Assembly (NCBI GenBank): GCA_024690425.1
Contig: JAILCT010000043.1
Coordinates: 1-64,000 of the forward strand
Reading direction: 5' to 3'
Length of the DNA: 64,000 bases
Origin: Lachnospiraceae bacterium
Lineage (GTDB): Bacteria; Bacillota_A; Clostridia; Lachnospirales; Lachnospiraceae
In this document: in pieces, positions 1 through 7,762 of the stretch
How the letters are laid out: the number at the start of each line of letters is the position of its first letter
Position numbering within the stretch: position 1 is the first letter of the stretch
Notes under the pieces: generated by a model
Told to the model about the DNA's origin: nothing
The model's database searches: none
Seen by the model: the letters and a program-made list of their open reading frames with translations, nothing else
Made by a program: the position numbers and the translations under genes

Positions 1-329
1 TTACCGTTAATGGTATGACAGATAAGCTTATCGTCAAGTGAAGAAGCCACACCTTTCTTATTCTCCATTGCCATGGATATGCAGTAGTTGACGGTCTGCT
101 CGTTAATATCGCTTCCCTTTTTTGCAATAGAGACAAGCTCAACAAGAACATCGGATGCACATTCAACATCCTCCCTGCTTCCCATGACCTTTATGCTCCC
201 GTTCCGCTCCACCACCGTAACATGAAAAGAGCGCTCGATCTTCTTAACGAAGGAGTCAAGCTCTCCGAAAACACTTCGCGCATACGCGGGCTCTATAACG
301 ATCGACTGTTCATATAATCCTTCCGACAT
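1..329 (-). CDS. phoH: PhoH family protein, N-terminal part (cut by window edge)
   Basis: Only the first 109 codons are visible; the gene runs off the left edge. It starts at ATG 329 behind an AAAGGAG ribosome site. The visible part has the PhoH N-terminal KH-like region: an opening 'IVIEPAYARSVFGELDSF', then a strand reading 'FHVTVVERNGSIKVMGS' and the helix 'EDVECASDVLVELVSIAKKG'. It ends at 'ICHTING', the point where PhoH proteins enter the P-loop ATPase domain, which lies outside the window. The family are cytoplasmic ATPases linked to RNA metabolism and ribosome maturation; the cellular role is not settled. It sits just downstream of rlmH, which also acts on rRNA. The family call rests on the N-terminal pattern only. 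Confidence 0.8.
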   Translation of the reverse strand, partial: MSEGLYEQSIVIEPAYARSVFGELDSFVKKIERSFHVTVVERNGSIKVMGSREDVECASDVLVELVSIAKKGSDINEQTVNYCISMAMENKKGVASSLDDKLICHTING

Positions 330-355
330 TCTTCTCCTTTATGATATATAACGAT

Positions 356-835
356 CTACTTATGATATGGTTCATTTGCATTGATCTTAAAGCTTCTGTA
401 TATCTGCTCTAAAAGTATAACACGCATGAGCTGATGGGGAAAGGTCATCTGTGAAAAACTCAGATGCATATCCGCTCTCTTTATGATATCCTTCGAAAGC
501 CCCAGAGAGCCGCCTATGATAAACTGGATATGGCTTCTTCCGCTTACCGCAATGTCACCGATCTTCTTTGCAAGCTCCGTAGAACTTAACTGAGAGCCCT
601 CTATCTCAAGCGTCACGATAAATGCGTTATCCTTAAGGTATCTTGCAAGCCTCTCACCCTCTGTCTCCCTGACCTTTTCCTCAAGTGAGTCTATCCCTTC
701 GTCAGGTGTTTTCTCATCGTTCACTTCAATGATGTTTAACCTGCAGTACCTTGACAGGCGCTTACTGTATTCATCCACCGCATCGCGGAGGTATTTTTCC
801 TTGATCTTTCCGACACATAATATATCTATATTCAT
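356..835 (-). CDS. rlmH: 23S rRNA (pseudouridine-1915-N3)-methyltransferase RlmH
   Basis: RlmH is a SPOUT methyltransferase that methylates pseudouridine 1915 in helix 69 of 23S rRNA on the assembled 70S ribosome, using S-adenosylmethionine. The 159-residue length is exactly usual for the family. Hallmarks visible are the start 'MNIDILCVGKIKEKYL', the SAM-binding knot 'FIIGGSLGLS' near residue 105, and the conserved tail 'FPHQLMRVILLEQIYRSFKI' ending in 'NANEPYHK'. It is followed after 26 bases by phoH on the same strand. The ribosome site is weak. There is no reason to suspect another function. Confidence 0.98.
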   Translation of the reverse strand: MNIDILCVGKIKEKYLRDAVDEYSKRLSRYCRLNIIEVNDEKTPDEGIDSLEEKVRETEGERLARYLKDNAFIVTLEIEGSQLSSTELAKKIGDIAVSGRSHIQFIIGGSLGLSKDIIKRADMHLSFSQMTFPHQLMRVILLEQIYRSFKINANEPYHK

Positions 836-882
836 AATTTTGGATCATCCGGGGATATGTCCTATATATCTCTTGGTTACAG

Positions 883-908
883 ATAAGTGCAGCCGAAGCT
901 GCACTTAT
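883..908 (-). terminator. Stem-loop after the 157-residue membrane protein gene
   Basis: A perfect 11-bp stem (883-893 with 898-908) closes a TTCG loop as read on the minus strand. It begins directly after the stop codon of the gene at 909. The T-run behind it is poor on the minus strand, so it may be a weak terminator or an RNA-stability hairpin upstream of rlmH rather than a strong stop. Confidence 0.55.
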
Positions 909-1382
909 TCATTCTTCATATATCTCGTTGTAGAGGTCTTCTATCATCTTCTCGGTATAGTCAGGTGATAGATCATTGTACTTCTCTTCAATGACCTGTC
1001 TTATATATTGACAGCGCCTGAAATAATCTGCTTCTATTCCTCTGTCGTTATCCCCTTCCCAGAATACAGTCTTATCGATAGCATCCTTGGAATAAGCGGC
1101 AATAAACCAGTCATGTATCTCTTCCGTCATCCTGTCTTCATTATCTGCCTGGCTAGCATACTTCCCTGCATCGATGAGTGACTTTATACCAACAGCCAGA
1201 AATATAAGAAAGATGAGTGTCATGACCACGCCGGATACTATCTTCGATGTTCCCGGAAGGTTAAGCGGTATCACGCCTGTCACGCACAGGATCATAAATA
1301 CAAGACCCGCAATACCTATAAGAAGGAGCGAATAGGCTCCCGATCTGTAATTATCAGCTCTGTCAGACGCCTTCTGAAACAT
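909..1382 (-). CDS. Small two-helix membrane protein of unknown function
   Basis: I do not recognise this 157-residue protein. It has a short polar N-terminus, then two hydrophobic segments, about residues 18-38 (ending 'LVFMILCVTGVIPL') and 48-68 ('VVMTLIFLIFLAVGIKSL'). A soluble acidic C-terminal tail of some 85 residues follows, rich in Asp, Glu and Tyr. This suggests a membrane hairpin with its tail in the cytoplasm. The ATG at 1382 directly abuts the TAA stop of the upstream flavoprotein gene, with GAGGAA inside that gene's end as ribosome site, so the two are co-transcribed and probably translationally coupled. No catalytic motif is visible. Confidence 0.8.
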   Translation of the reverse strand: MFQKASDRADNYRSGAYSLLLIGIAGLVFMILCVTGVIPLNLPGTSKIVSGVVMTLIFLIFLAVGIKSLIDAGKYASQADNEDRMTEEIHDWFIAAYSKDAIDKTVFWEGDNDRGIEADYFRRCQYIRQVIEEKYNDLSPDYTEKMIEDLYNEIYEE

Positions 1383-2774
1383 TTAAGCATTCCTCAGGTA
1401 TTCATCGATTCCCTTGGCAGCAGCCTTGCCGGCACCCATTGCAAGGATTACTGTGGCTGCACCGGTAACCGCATCACCGCCGGCATAGACTCCGTCCTTG
1501 CTGGTCTTACCGAACTCCTCCTCTGCAACTATACATCCACGCCTGTTAACCTCAAGTCCTTCAGTCGTAGATGAGATAAGAGGATTGGGTGATGTTCCAA
1601 GAGACATGATCACCGTATCAAGTTCCAGCTCGAATTCGGAACCTTCTATAACAACGGGTGAGCGTCTTCCCGATTCATCAGGCTCACCAAGTTCCATCTT
1701 AACGCACTTCATTCCCTTTACCCAGCCGTTCTCATCTACCAGGATCTCTGTAGGATTGGTAAGGAGGTTGAACTTGATGCCCTCCTCCTTGGCATGGTGT
1801 ACTTCTTCAACCCTTGCGGGAAGCTCTTCCTCGGAACGCCTGTATACTATCGTTACATCCGCGCCAAGACGAAGTGCCGTTCTTGCGGCATCCATTGCCA
1901 CATTACCGCCACCCACAACGGCCACCTTCTTACCGGGCTTGATGGGCGTATCGTAATCATCATCAAATGCCTTCATAAGGTTGCTTCTTGTAAGGTACTC
2001 ATTGGCCGAGAATACTCCGTTAGCCGTCTCCCCCGGAATGCCCATGAATTTTGGAAGTCCTGCTCCTGAACCAACGAATACGGCATCAAAGCCTTCCTCA
2101 TCCATAAGCTCATCGATAGTCACTGACTTACCGATGATGACATTCTTCTCTATCTTAACTCCCAGTGCCTTAACATTCTCTATCTCGGCAGCAACAACCT
2201 TCTGCTTGGGCAGACGGAATTCGGGAATACCGTAAACAAGAACTCCGCCGGGCTCATGAAGGGCCTCGAAGATGGTAACGTCATAACCCATCTTGGCAAG
2301 TTCGCCGGCGCATGTAAGTCCTGCCGGGCCTGAACCGATGACAGCCACCTTCTTATCGATCTTCTCCTTGGGTGCTTCAGGCTTGATCCCGTTCTCCCTT
2401 GCCCAGTCGGCAACGAAGCGCTCAAGCTTACCTATTGATACGGGTTCACCCTTTATTCCCCTGATACACTTACCTTCGCACTGGCTCTCCTGAGGGCACA
2501 CACGGCCGCATACTGCGGGAAGTGCGGAAGCCGCGCTTATTATCCTGCTTGCCTCCTTGAAGTTGCCCTCCTTTACCTCATGTACAAAAGCCGGTATATC
2601 TATTGCAACGGGACATCCCTTTACACACTGGGCATTCTTACAGTTAAGACACCTTGATGCCTCCCCCATTGCTTCTTCTTCATTGTAACCAAGGCATACC
2701 TCATCGAAGTTTGTGGCCCTGACCTTAGGATCCTGCTCCTTAATGGGAACTCTCTTTAAAACATCTATTTCCAT
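1383..2774 (-). CDS. nfnB: GltD/NfnB-like NADPH-dependent FAD/iron-sulfur oxidoreductase, large subunit
   Basis: The 463-residue protein has a GltD-type layout: an N-terminal iron-sulfur domain with Cys clusters ('CLNCKNAQCVKGCP' near residue 42 and 'CGRVCPQESQCEGKC' near 90), an FAD-binding Rossmann motif 'VIGSGPAGLTCAGELA' near 145, and an NAD(P)-binding motif 'VVGGGNVAMDAARTALRLGA' near 287. It ends in the FAD-contact segment 'GVYAGGDAVTGAATVI'. Such proteins are annotated as homotetrameric glutamate synthase. When directly preceded by an FNR-like subunit, as here, they form NfnAB, the bifurcating ferredoxin-dependent NADPH:NAD transhydrogenase, or a sulfide dehydrogenase. The pairing favours NfnB but cannot prove bifurcation. 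The ribosome site is GGAGGATAAAAGA. Confidence 0.9.
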   Translation of the reverse strand: MEIDVLKRVPIKEQDPKVRATNFDEVCLGYNEEEAMGEASRCLNCKNAQCVKGCPVAIDIPAFVHEVKEGNFKEASRIISAASALPAVCGRVCPQESQCEGKCIRGIKGEPVSIGKLERFVADWARENGIKPEAPKEKIDKKVAVIGSGPAGLTCAGELAKMGYDVTIFEALHEPGGVLVYGIPEFRLPKQKVVAAEIENVKALGVKIEKNVIIGKSVTIDELMDEEGFDAVFVGSGAGLPKFMGIPGETANGVFSANEYLTRSNLMKAFDDDYDTPIKPGKKVAVVGGGNVAMDAARTALRLGADVTIVYRRSEEELPARVEEVHHAKEEGIKFNLLTNPTEILVDENGWVKGMKCVKMELGEPDESGRRSPVVIEGSEFELELDTVIMSLGTSPNPLISSTTEGLEVNRRGCIVAEEEFGKTSKDGVYAGGDAVTGAATVILAMGAGKAAAKGIDEYLRNA

Positions 2775-2800
2775 TCTTTTATCCTCCGTAATGTATCGCC

Positions 2801-3682
2801 TTAATTGCAGTTACCGCAGCCGCCGTGATGCGTATCACCTTCTTCAGCCTTAAGCATCGCGCGTCCTTCTTCGCTCTTATAGAGCTGCTGACGCTTCATT
2901 GCCTGGTCAAAATCAACCTTATGGCCGTCGAACTCGGGACCGTCAACACATGCGAACTTAACCTTACCGTCTACCGTTACCCTGCAGGCACCGCACATTC
3001 CGGTACCATCAACCATTATGGGGTTAAGGCTTACTACGGTAGGCAGATTTAATTCCTTTGTAAGGAGACATACGAACTTCATCATGATCATGGGACCGAT
3101 CGCTATACATACATCGTATTTGATGCCCTGCTCCTGTACCAGATCCTTTATAACCTCTGTTACCATTCCCTTGCGCTTGTATGAACCGTCATCGGTAGTT
3201 ACATAGAGATTGCCTGCAACAGCTTCCATCTCCTTCTCAAGGATAAGAAGGCTCTGCGTCTTGGAACCCACTATTACATCTGCATCGACTCCGTTCTCCT
3301 TAAGCCACTTGACCTGAGGATAAACAGGTGCGGTTCCGACACCGCCTGCAACGAACAGGATTTTCTTTTTCTTAAGATCATCGATATTCTCACTGCACAG
3401 CTCTGAAGGCTGTCCCAACGGTCCTGTGAAATCCCTGAAGGAATCACCCTTCTTAAGGCCTGCCATCCTCTTCGTTGAAGCTCCTACTATCTGGAATACA
3501 ATGGTAATGGTTCCTGCTTCTCTGTCATAATCACAGATCGTGAGCGGGATACGTTCTCCCTTCTCATCCATCTTGACGATGACAAACTGACCGGGAAGGC
3601 ATGACTTTGCCACCCTGGGGGCCTGAACGTCCATAAGGTAAATGTTTTCGGCCAGCATTTCGGCCTTTAAGATCTTATACAT
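2801..3682 (-). CDS. nfnA: NfnA-like ferredoxin/NAD(P)+ reductase subunit
   Basis: This is an FNR/dihydroorotate-dehydrogenase-electron-transfer-type flavoprotein of 293 residues. It has an FAD-binding barrel ('CLPGQFVIVKMDEKGERIPL'), the pyrimidine-nucleotide motif 'ILFVAGGVGTAPVYPQ', and a C-terminal 2Fe-2S site around 'GTGMCGACRVTVDGK' and 'FACVDGPEFDGHKVDF', followed by a His/Cys tail. I start it at ATG 3682, behind AGGAGGAG; an upstream in-frame ATG at 3736 would add 18 residues without a ribosome site. It lies 26 bases before the GltD-like subunit, which is the NfnAB arrangement. Expected role: electron transfer between NAD(H), NADP(H) and ferredoxin in the cytoplasm. Confidence 0.92.
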   Translation of the reverse strand: MYKILKAEMLAENIYLMDVQAPRVAKSCLPGQFVIVKMDEKGERIPLTICDYDREAGTITIVFQIVGASTKRMAGLKKGDSFRDFTGPLGQPSELCSENIDDLKKKKILFVAGGVGTAPVYPQVKWLKENGVDADVIVGSKTQSLLILEKEMEAVAGNLYVTTDDGSYKRKGMVTEVIKDLVQEQGIKYDVCIAIGPMIMMKFVCLLTKELNLPTVVSLNPIMVDGTGMCGACRVTVDGKVKFACVDGPEFDGHKVDFDQAMKRQQLYKSEEGRAMLKAEEGDTHHGGCGNCN

Positions 3683-3723
3683 TGGGCACTCCTCCTGTTT
3701 ATGTTTCAATTGCACCAAATAAC

Positions 3724-3752
3724 AATATATAATCACACAGTAAAAAATGCAA
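3724..3752 (-). promoter_or_regulatory. Likely sigma-A promoter of the nfnAB-like operon
   Basis: On the minus strand, TTGCAT (3752-3747) and TATATT (3729-3724) are separated by exactly 17 bases, upstream of the nfnA ribosome site and just past the stop of the preceding gene. It is a match by eye only. Confidence 0.5.
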
Positions 3753-3759
3753 TCAGTTT

Positions 3760-5163
3760 TTACTTAACCACTCCAAAATCAAAATCACCTGTGCTGCTGT
3801 TTGGCGTTATCGTAAATACTCCGCCCGACTGTGCGTCCACCGCATATACCGTATTCTGTCTCGCAGAACCGGCATATTCCTCAATTATATAAAAGCTTCT
3901 TGATTCCTGTGAATAACCGTATTTTGCCTTAAACTGATGCGTGCTTACATCATGCCCCAAAGAGATCAGCGTAAGCTGCACCAGGCCTGCCGCATATTCC
4001 TTATCGATCCCGCTTATGTTAAGGTTATACTCGGCTGTTACCACATCGCTTGACTCTCCCGAATCATTGATCATCACAAACCTGAACTCACTCTTTCCAA
4101 GCGGCATGAGGATTGGCGGCTCATATTCAATGGAATCAGCGGTCGGATCCGTACCGTCGGTTGTATAGTATATCTTTCCGTTTGAAGGTTCCTCAAGCTT
4201 TATGAGCTTCGGAATACCGTAATCTCCGGCCTGGGTAAGGATCTTCGGTGTTGATACGACCTGCTTTATGATATTGTAGGTCTTGCTTACCTCTTCGCTC
4301 TTCACACCCTTGTCATTGATATGAACAGCCCTTATTGTTGTCTCACCTTCTTCAAGAAGGATTGGCGTTGTATATACATCTGAATCCTCATCCGGATAAC
4401 TGCCGTCAATTGTGTAATAAATGGTACCGTTCCCCGATGTCATCAGTTCTATGGACTGAGGTCCGTAATAATTTCCTGCTTCCTCACTGAATTCCACGGA
4501 CTCGCTCACATAATCCTGAAAGAATTCCTTAAATATCGTCGCATCGGCTCTCTCGGACAGCCTGATAATGGAATCAATGTCACCTTCCGCTTCATAATTG
4601 GAAATAAGCCTCTCATAAATGGATCTGTCATTTGGAAGATCATCAAGCAGGCTGTCAAGTACTGCTATGGACTCATCATATTTTCCAAGAGAATAATATG
4701 AGTCCGCCAGCAGAAATCTTGTCTTTTCATCATCGGGATTGATGGATATGACGTGCCTTGCAGTCTTTACTGCATCCTCGTAATCACCTGCCGCAAATTC
4801 TTCCTCGACTTTTTTGAGCTGATCATCAAATGAGTAATATGACCGTACAGCCTTAACGATCATTGTGATCCCTATAACCAAAATAAGCCCAAGCACCGCA
4901 GCCACGGCGATCAGGATCTTCACTTTAACATCTGCTTTATTCTTACCGGTCTTATTGCTCTTGATATTATCGGTTGAGACAGCTTCCTCTTCATTATCTC
5001 CCTCAACCGAATCCGCCATCATCTCAGCGACTTCGGAAATGGTCTGCTCGATCCCCGCTTCCAGTTCGACTTCAAAGTCGGGAACCATGATCACTTCCTC
5101 GCCGCACGTTGGGCAGTACATATACCCATCCTGAATGACGGTTCCGCATTTAGGACATACCAT
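3760..5163 (-). CDS. Membrane protein with zinc ribbon, TPR-like region and two chitobiase-C-type domains
   Basis: The 467 residues read as distinct modules. A zinc ribbon is at the N-terminus ('MVCPKCG' ... 'YCPTCGEE'). An acidic linker follows, then one membrane helix near residues 82-105 ('ILIAVAAVLGLILVIGITMI'). Next are two TPR-like helical repeats around 118-185 ('AAGDYEDAVKTARHVISINP', 'SYYSLGKYDESIAVLDSLL'). Then come two copies of a roughly 70-residue beta domain carrying 'GTIYYTIDGSYP' and 'GKIYYTTDGTDP', typical of the chitobiase/beta-hexosaminidase C-terminal (CHB_HEX_C_1) domain. The topology implies a cytoplasmic zinc ribbon and extracellular repeats. The function is unknown; a role at the cell surface is inference. 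It lies 18 bases after folD's neighbour start, and the nfnAB promoter follows it. Confidence 0.85.
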   Translation of the reverse strand: MVCPKCGTVIQDGYMYCPTCGEEVIMVPDFEVELEAGIEQTISEVAEMMADSVEGDNEEEAVSTDNIKSNKTGKNKADVKVKILIAVAAVLGLILVIGITMIVKAVRSYYSFDDQLKKVEEEFAAGDYEDAVKTARHVISINPDDEKTRFLLADSYYSLGKYDESIAVLDSLLDDLPNDRSIYERLISNYEAEGDIDSIIRLSERADATIFKEFFQDYVSESVEFSEEAGNYYGPQSIELMTSGNGTIYYTIDGSYPDEDSDVYTTPILLEEGETTIRAVHINDKGVKSEEVSKTYNIIKQVVSTPKILTQAGDYGIPKLIKLEEPSNGKIYYTTDGTDPTADSIEYEPPILMPLGKSEFRFVMINDSGESSDVVTAEYNLNISGIDKEYAAGLVQLTLISLGHDVSTHQFKAKYGYSQESRSFYIIEEYAGSARQNTVYAVDAQSGGVFTITPNSSTGDFDFGVVK

Positions 5164-5181
5164 ACCTTATCTCATCCCGTC

Positions 5182-6024
5182 TTATTTCTCTTTCATTGCA
5201 CTGACGCAGTTATACATAAGCATAGCGATGGTCATAGGGCCGACTCCGCCGGGTACGGGCGTAATGGCGCTGCACTTTGGTTCAACACTGTCATAGTCGA
5301 CATCACCGCACAGCTTGCCGTTATCCATCCTGTGGATACCGACATCTATTACTACCGCGCCGTCCTTTATATATTCATCATTTATCATTTTGGGTCTTCC
5401 GATCGCCACAACAAGAATGTCAGCTCTTTTGCATACATCCTTTAAGTTCTTTGTTCTTGAGTGGCATACGGTTACCGTTCCGTTCTTCCTAAGGAGCAAA
5501 AGAGCCATGGGCTTACCCACTATGTTGCTCCTTCCGATAACAACACACTCCTTGCCCTCTATATCTATATCCGAATACTCAAGCAGCTTGATTATCCCTG
5601 CCGGTGTACAGCTTACAAACCCCTTTTCGCCTATGCACAGGGCACCCACCGACATGGGATGGAAACCATCCACATCCTTAGAAGGAGATATCCTTCTTAT
5701 TATCGTATCCTCATCAATATGATCGGGAACCGGAAGCTGACACAGGATGCCTGTTATCTTCGGATCTTCATTGAGCCTGTCGATAAGTGCAAGCAGCTCC
5801 TCCTGGCTTGTCGTTGCCGGAAGCTCATAGCTTTCCGATTCTATACCGATATATGCGCATGCCTTTTTTTTATTGCCCACGTAGACGCTGGATGCGGGAT
5901 CATCCCCAACCTGTATAACTGCAAGACATGCATTCCTGCCTTCATTCTTAAGCCTTGCCACTTCTTCCTTAAGTTCATCCTTTATCCTTGCCGATATAGC
6001 CTTGCCATCTATTATCTTAGCCAA
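5182..6024 (-). CDS. folD: Methylenetetrahydrofolate dehydrogenase / methenyltetrahydrofolate cyclohydrolase
   Basis: FolD interconverts 5,10-methylene-, methenyl- and 10-formyl-tetrahydrofolate with NADP(H). The 280-residue length is standard. Visible signatures are 'YVGNKKKACAYIGI' with the catalytic Lys near residue 54, 'GILCQLPVPDHID', 'PSKDVDGFHP', the Rossmann stretch 'CVVIGRSNIVGKPMALLL', and the C-terminal 'TPVPGGVGPMTIAMLMYN'. The start codon is TTG at 6024 with GGAGGAACAAAAA in front; no ATG fits as well. It follows fhs by 45 bases on the same strand, so formate activation and one-carbon reduction are co-expressed. Confidence 0.98.
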   Translation of the reverse strand: MAKIIDGKAISARIKDELKEEVARLKNEGRNACLAVIQVGDDPASSVYVGNKKKACAYIGIESESYELPATTSQEELLALIDRLNEDPKITGILCQLPVPDHIDEDTIIRRISPSKDVDGFHPMSVGALCIGEKGFVSCTPAGIIKLLEYSDIDIEGKECVVIGRSNIVGKPMALLLLRKNGTVTVCHSRTKNLKDVCKRADILVVAIGRPKMINDEYIKDGAVVIDVGIHRMDNGKLCGDVDYDSVEPKCSAITPVPGGVGPMTIAMLMYNCVSAMKEK

Positions 6025-6069
6025 TTTTTGTTCCTCCGTTTTTTACCTTCTCCTAAATGAAATGCCCCC

Positions 6070-7740
6070 TCAAAAAAGTCCCGTTATTCTTCCGTTATCA
6101 TCCACATCGATATTATATGCCGCGGGGGTCTTGGACAATCCAGGCATGGTCATGATGCTGCCTGTAACGGCCACGATAAAACCTGCCCCTGCAGATACAT
6201 ACATCTCCCTGACATTTATCTTAAAGCCTTCCGGTCTTCCAAGCTTTGCCGCATCATCCGACAGTGAATACTGGGTCTTTGCAACGCACACGGGGAGGCC
6301 GGCAAATCCCAGCTTCTCAAGCTCCGCCATCTGTCTCGCAGCCTTTGCGGAAAATTCCACTCCGTCTGCACCGTATATCTTTGTTGCAAGAGTATTAAGC
6401 TTATCCTCTATTGATGCATTAAGTTCATATATGGGTTTAAAATGACTCTCTTTATTCTCGAGAGTGTTAAGAACCTGTTCCGCCAGCTCTATTCCGCCTT
6501 CTCCGCCCTTCTCCCAGACCTTGGATATGGCAAAATCACAATCACGTTCTCTGCAGTAATCCTCAACAAATCTGACTTCTGCGTCCGTATCCGAAACAAA
6601 GGAATTAAGCGTTACAACAACAGGCACACCGTATTGCTGCACGTTCTCGATATGCTTTTCAAGATTTACTATACCCTTTTTAAGGGCTTCAAGGTTCTCG
6701 CTGCCAAGAACTTCCTTCTTGACTCCTCCGTTATACTTAAGAGCCCTTATTGTCGCTACGATCACGCATGCATCAGGCTTTAGATCTGCGGCACGGCACT
6801 TGATATCGAAGAACTTCTCTGCTCCCAGGTCTGCGCCGAAGCCGGCTTCCGTGATGACATAATCCGCCATCTTAAGGGCAGCCTTGGTTGCTATAACCGA
6901 ATTACATCCATGAGCAATATTTGCGAAAGGACCTCCGTGTACAAGGGCCGGTGTATGTTCAAGTGTCTGAATAAGGTTTGGCTTTAAGGCATCCTTTAGA
7001 AGTGCGGCCATCGAACCCACGGCCTTAATATCCTGTGCCGTCACGGGATTGCCGTCATAGTCATAGGCCACGACCATTCTTGCAAGACGTTTCTTAAGAT
7101 CTTTCAGATCATCTGCAAGGCATAAGACTGCCATTATCTCGGAGGCTACGGTTATGACAAAGTGATCCTCCCTTACAAAGCCGTCTGTCTTCTCGCCAAG
7201 CCCTACGACTATGTTCCTAAGTACTCTGTCATTTATATCTACACATCGTTTCCATACTACATTTCTTGTGTCTATTCTCTTCTCGTTTCCCTGCTGGATA
7301 TGATTGTCAAGTATAGCTGCAAGCAGGTTGTTTGCTGCTGTTATCGCATGAAAATCACCTGTGAAATGAAGGTTTAATTCCTCCATTGGGACCACCTGTG
7401 CGTAGCCGCCTCCGGCAGCCCCGCCCTTTATCCCAAAGCACGGACCCAGTGACGGTTCTCTAAGGGCAAGTATCGCCTTTTTATTAAGCTTACCGAATGC
7501 CTGTGCAAGACCGATCGAAGTCGTTGTCTTGCCTTCGCCTGCGGGTGTCGGATTTATCGCGGTGACAAGTATCAGCTTGCCGTCCTTATTATCCTGGATG
7601 CTCTTAAGATAATCGTCCGTCAGCTTACACTTATACTTACCATACAGTTCGATATCGTCTTCACTTATGCCAAGCTTTCCGGCCACTTCCTTTATCGGAA
7701 ACATCACGGCTTCCTGAGCTATCTCGATGTCACTCTTCAT
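6070..7740 (-). CDS. fhs: Formate-tetrahydrofolate ligase
   Basis: Fhs joins formate to tetrahydrofolate at the cost of ATP, giving 10-formyl-THF. The protein is 556 residues, the standard length, when started at ATG 7740 behind GGAGGAAATAAT; an in-frame start 14 codons upstream lacks a ribosome site. Signatures are the P-loop-like '[17 protein letters not shown]', '[20 protein letters not shown]', '[17 protein letters not shown]' and the C-terminal '[19 protein letters not shown]'. It sits between ftsK and folD. With the formate dehydrogenase near 36 kb this gives the cell a route between formate and folate-bound C1 units. Confidence 0.98.
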   Translation of the reverse strand: MKSDIEIAQEAVMFPIKEVAGKLGISEDDIELYGKYKCKLTDDYLKSIQDNKDGKLILVTAINPTPAGEGKTTTSIGLAQAFGKLNKKAILALREPSLGPCFGIKGGAAGGGYAQVVPMEELNLHFTGDFHAITAANNLLAAILDNHIQQGNEKRIDTRNVVWKRCVDINDRVLRNIVVGLGEKTDGFVREDHFVITVASEIMAVLCLADDLKDLKKRLARMVVAYDYDGNPVTAQDIKAVGSMAALLKDALKPNLIQTLEHTPALVHGGPFANIAHGCNSVIATKAALKMADYVITEAGFGADLGAEKFFDIKCRAADLKPDACVIVATIRALKYNGGVKKEVLGSENLEALKKGIVNLEKHIENVQQYGVPVVVTLNSFVSDTDAEVRFVEDYCRERDCDFAISKVWEKGGEGGIELAEQVLNTLENKESHFKPIYELNASIEDKLNTLATKIYGADGVEFSAKAARQMAELEKLGFAGLPVCVAKTQYSLSDDAAKLGRPEGFKINVREMYVSAGAGFIVAVTGSIMTMPGLSKTPAAYNIDVDDNGRITGLF

Positions 7741-7762
7741 ATTATTTCCTCCGGAATTACTG

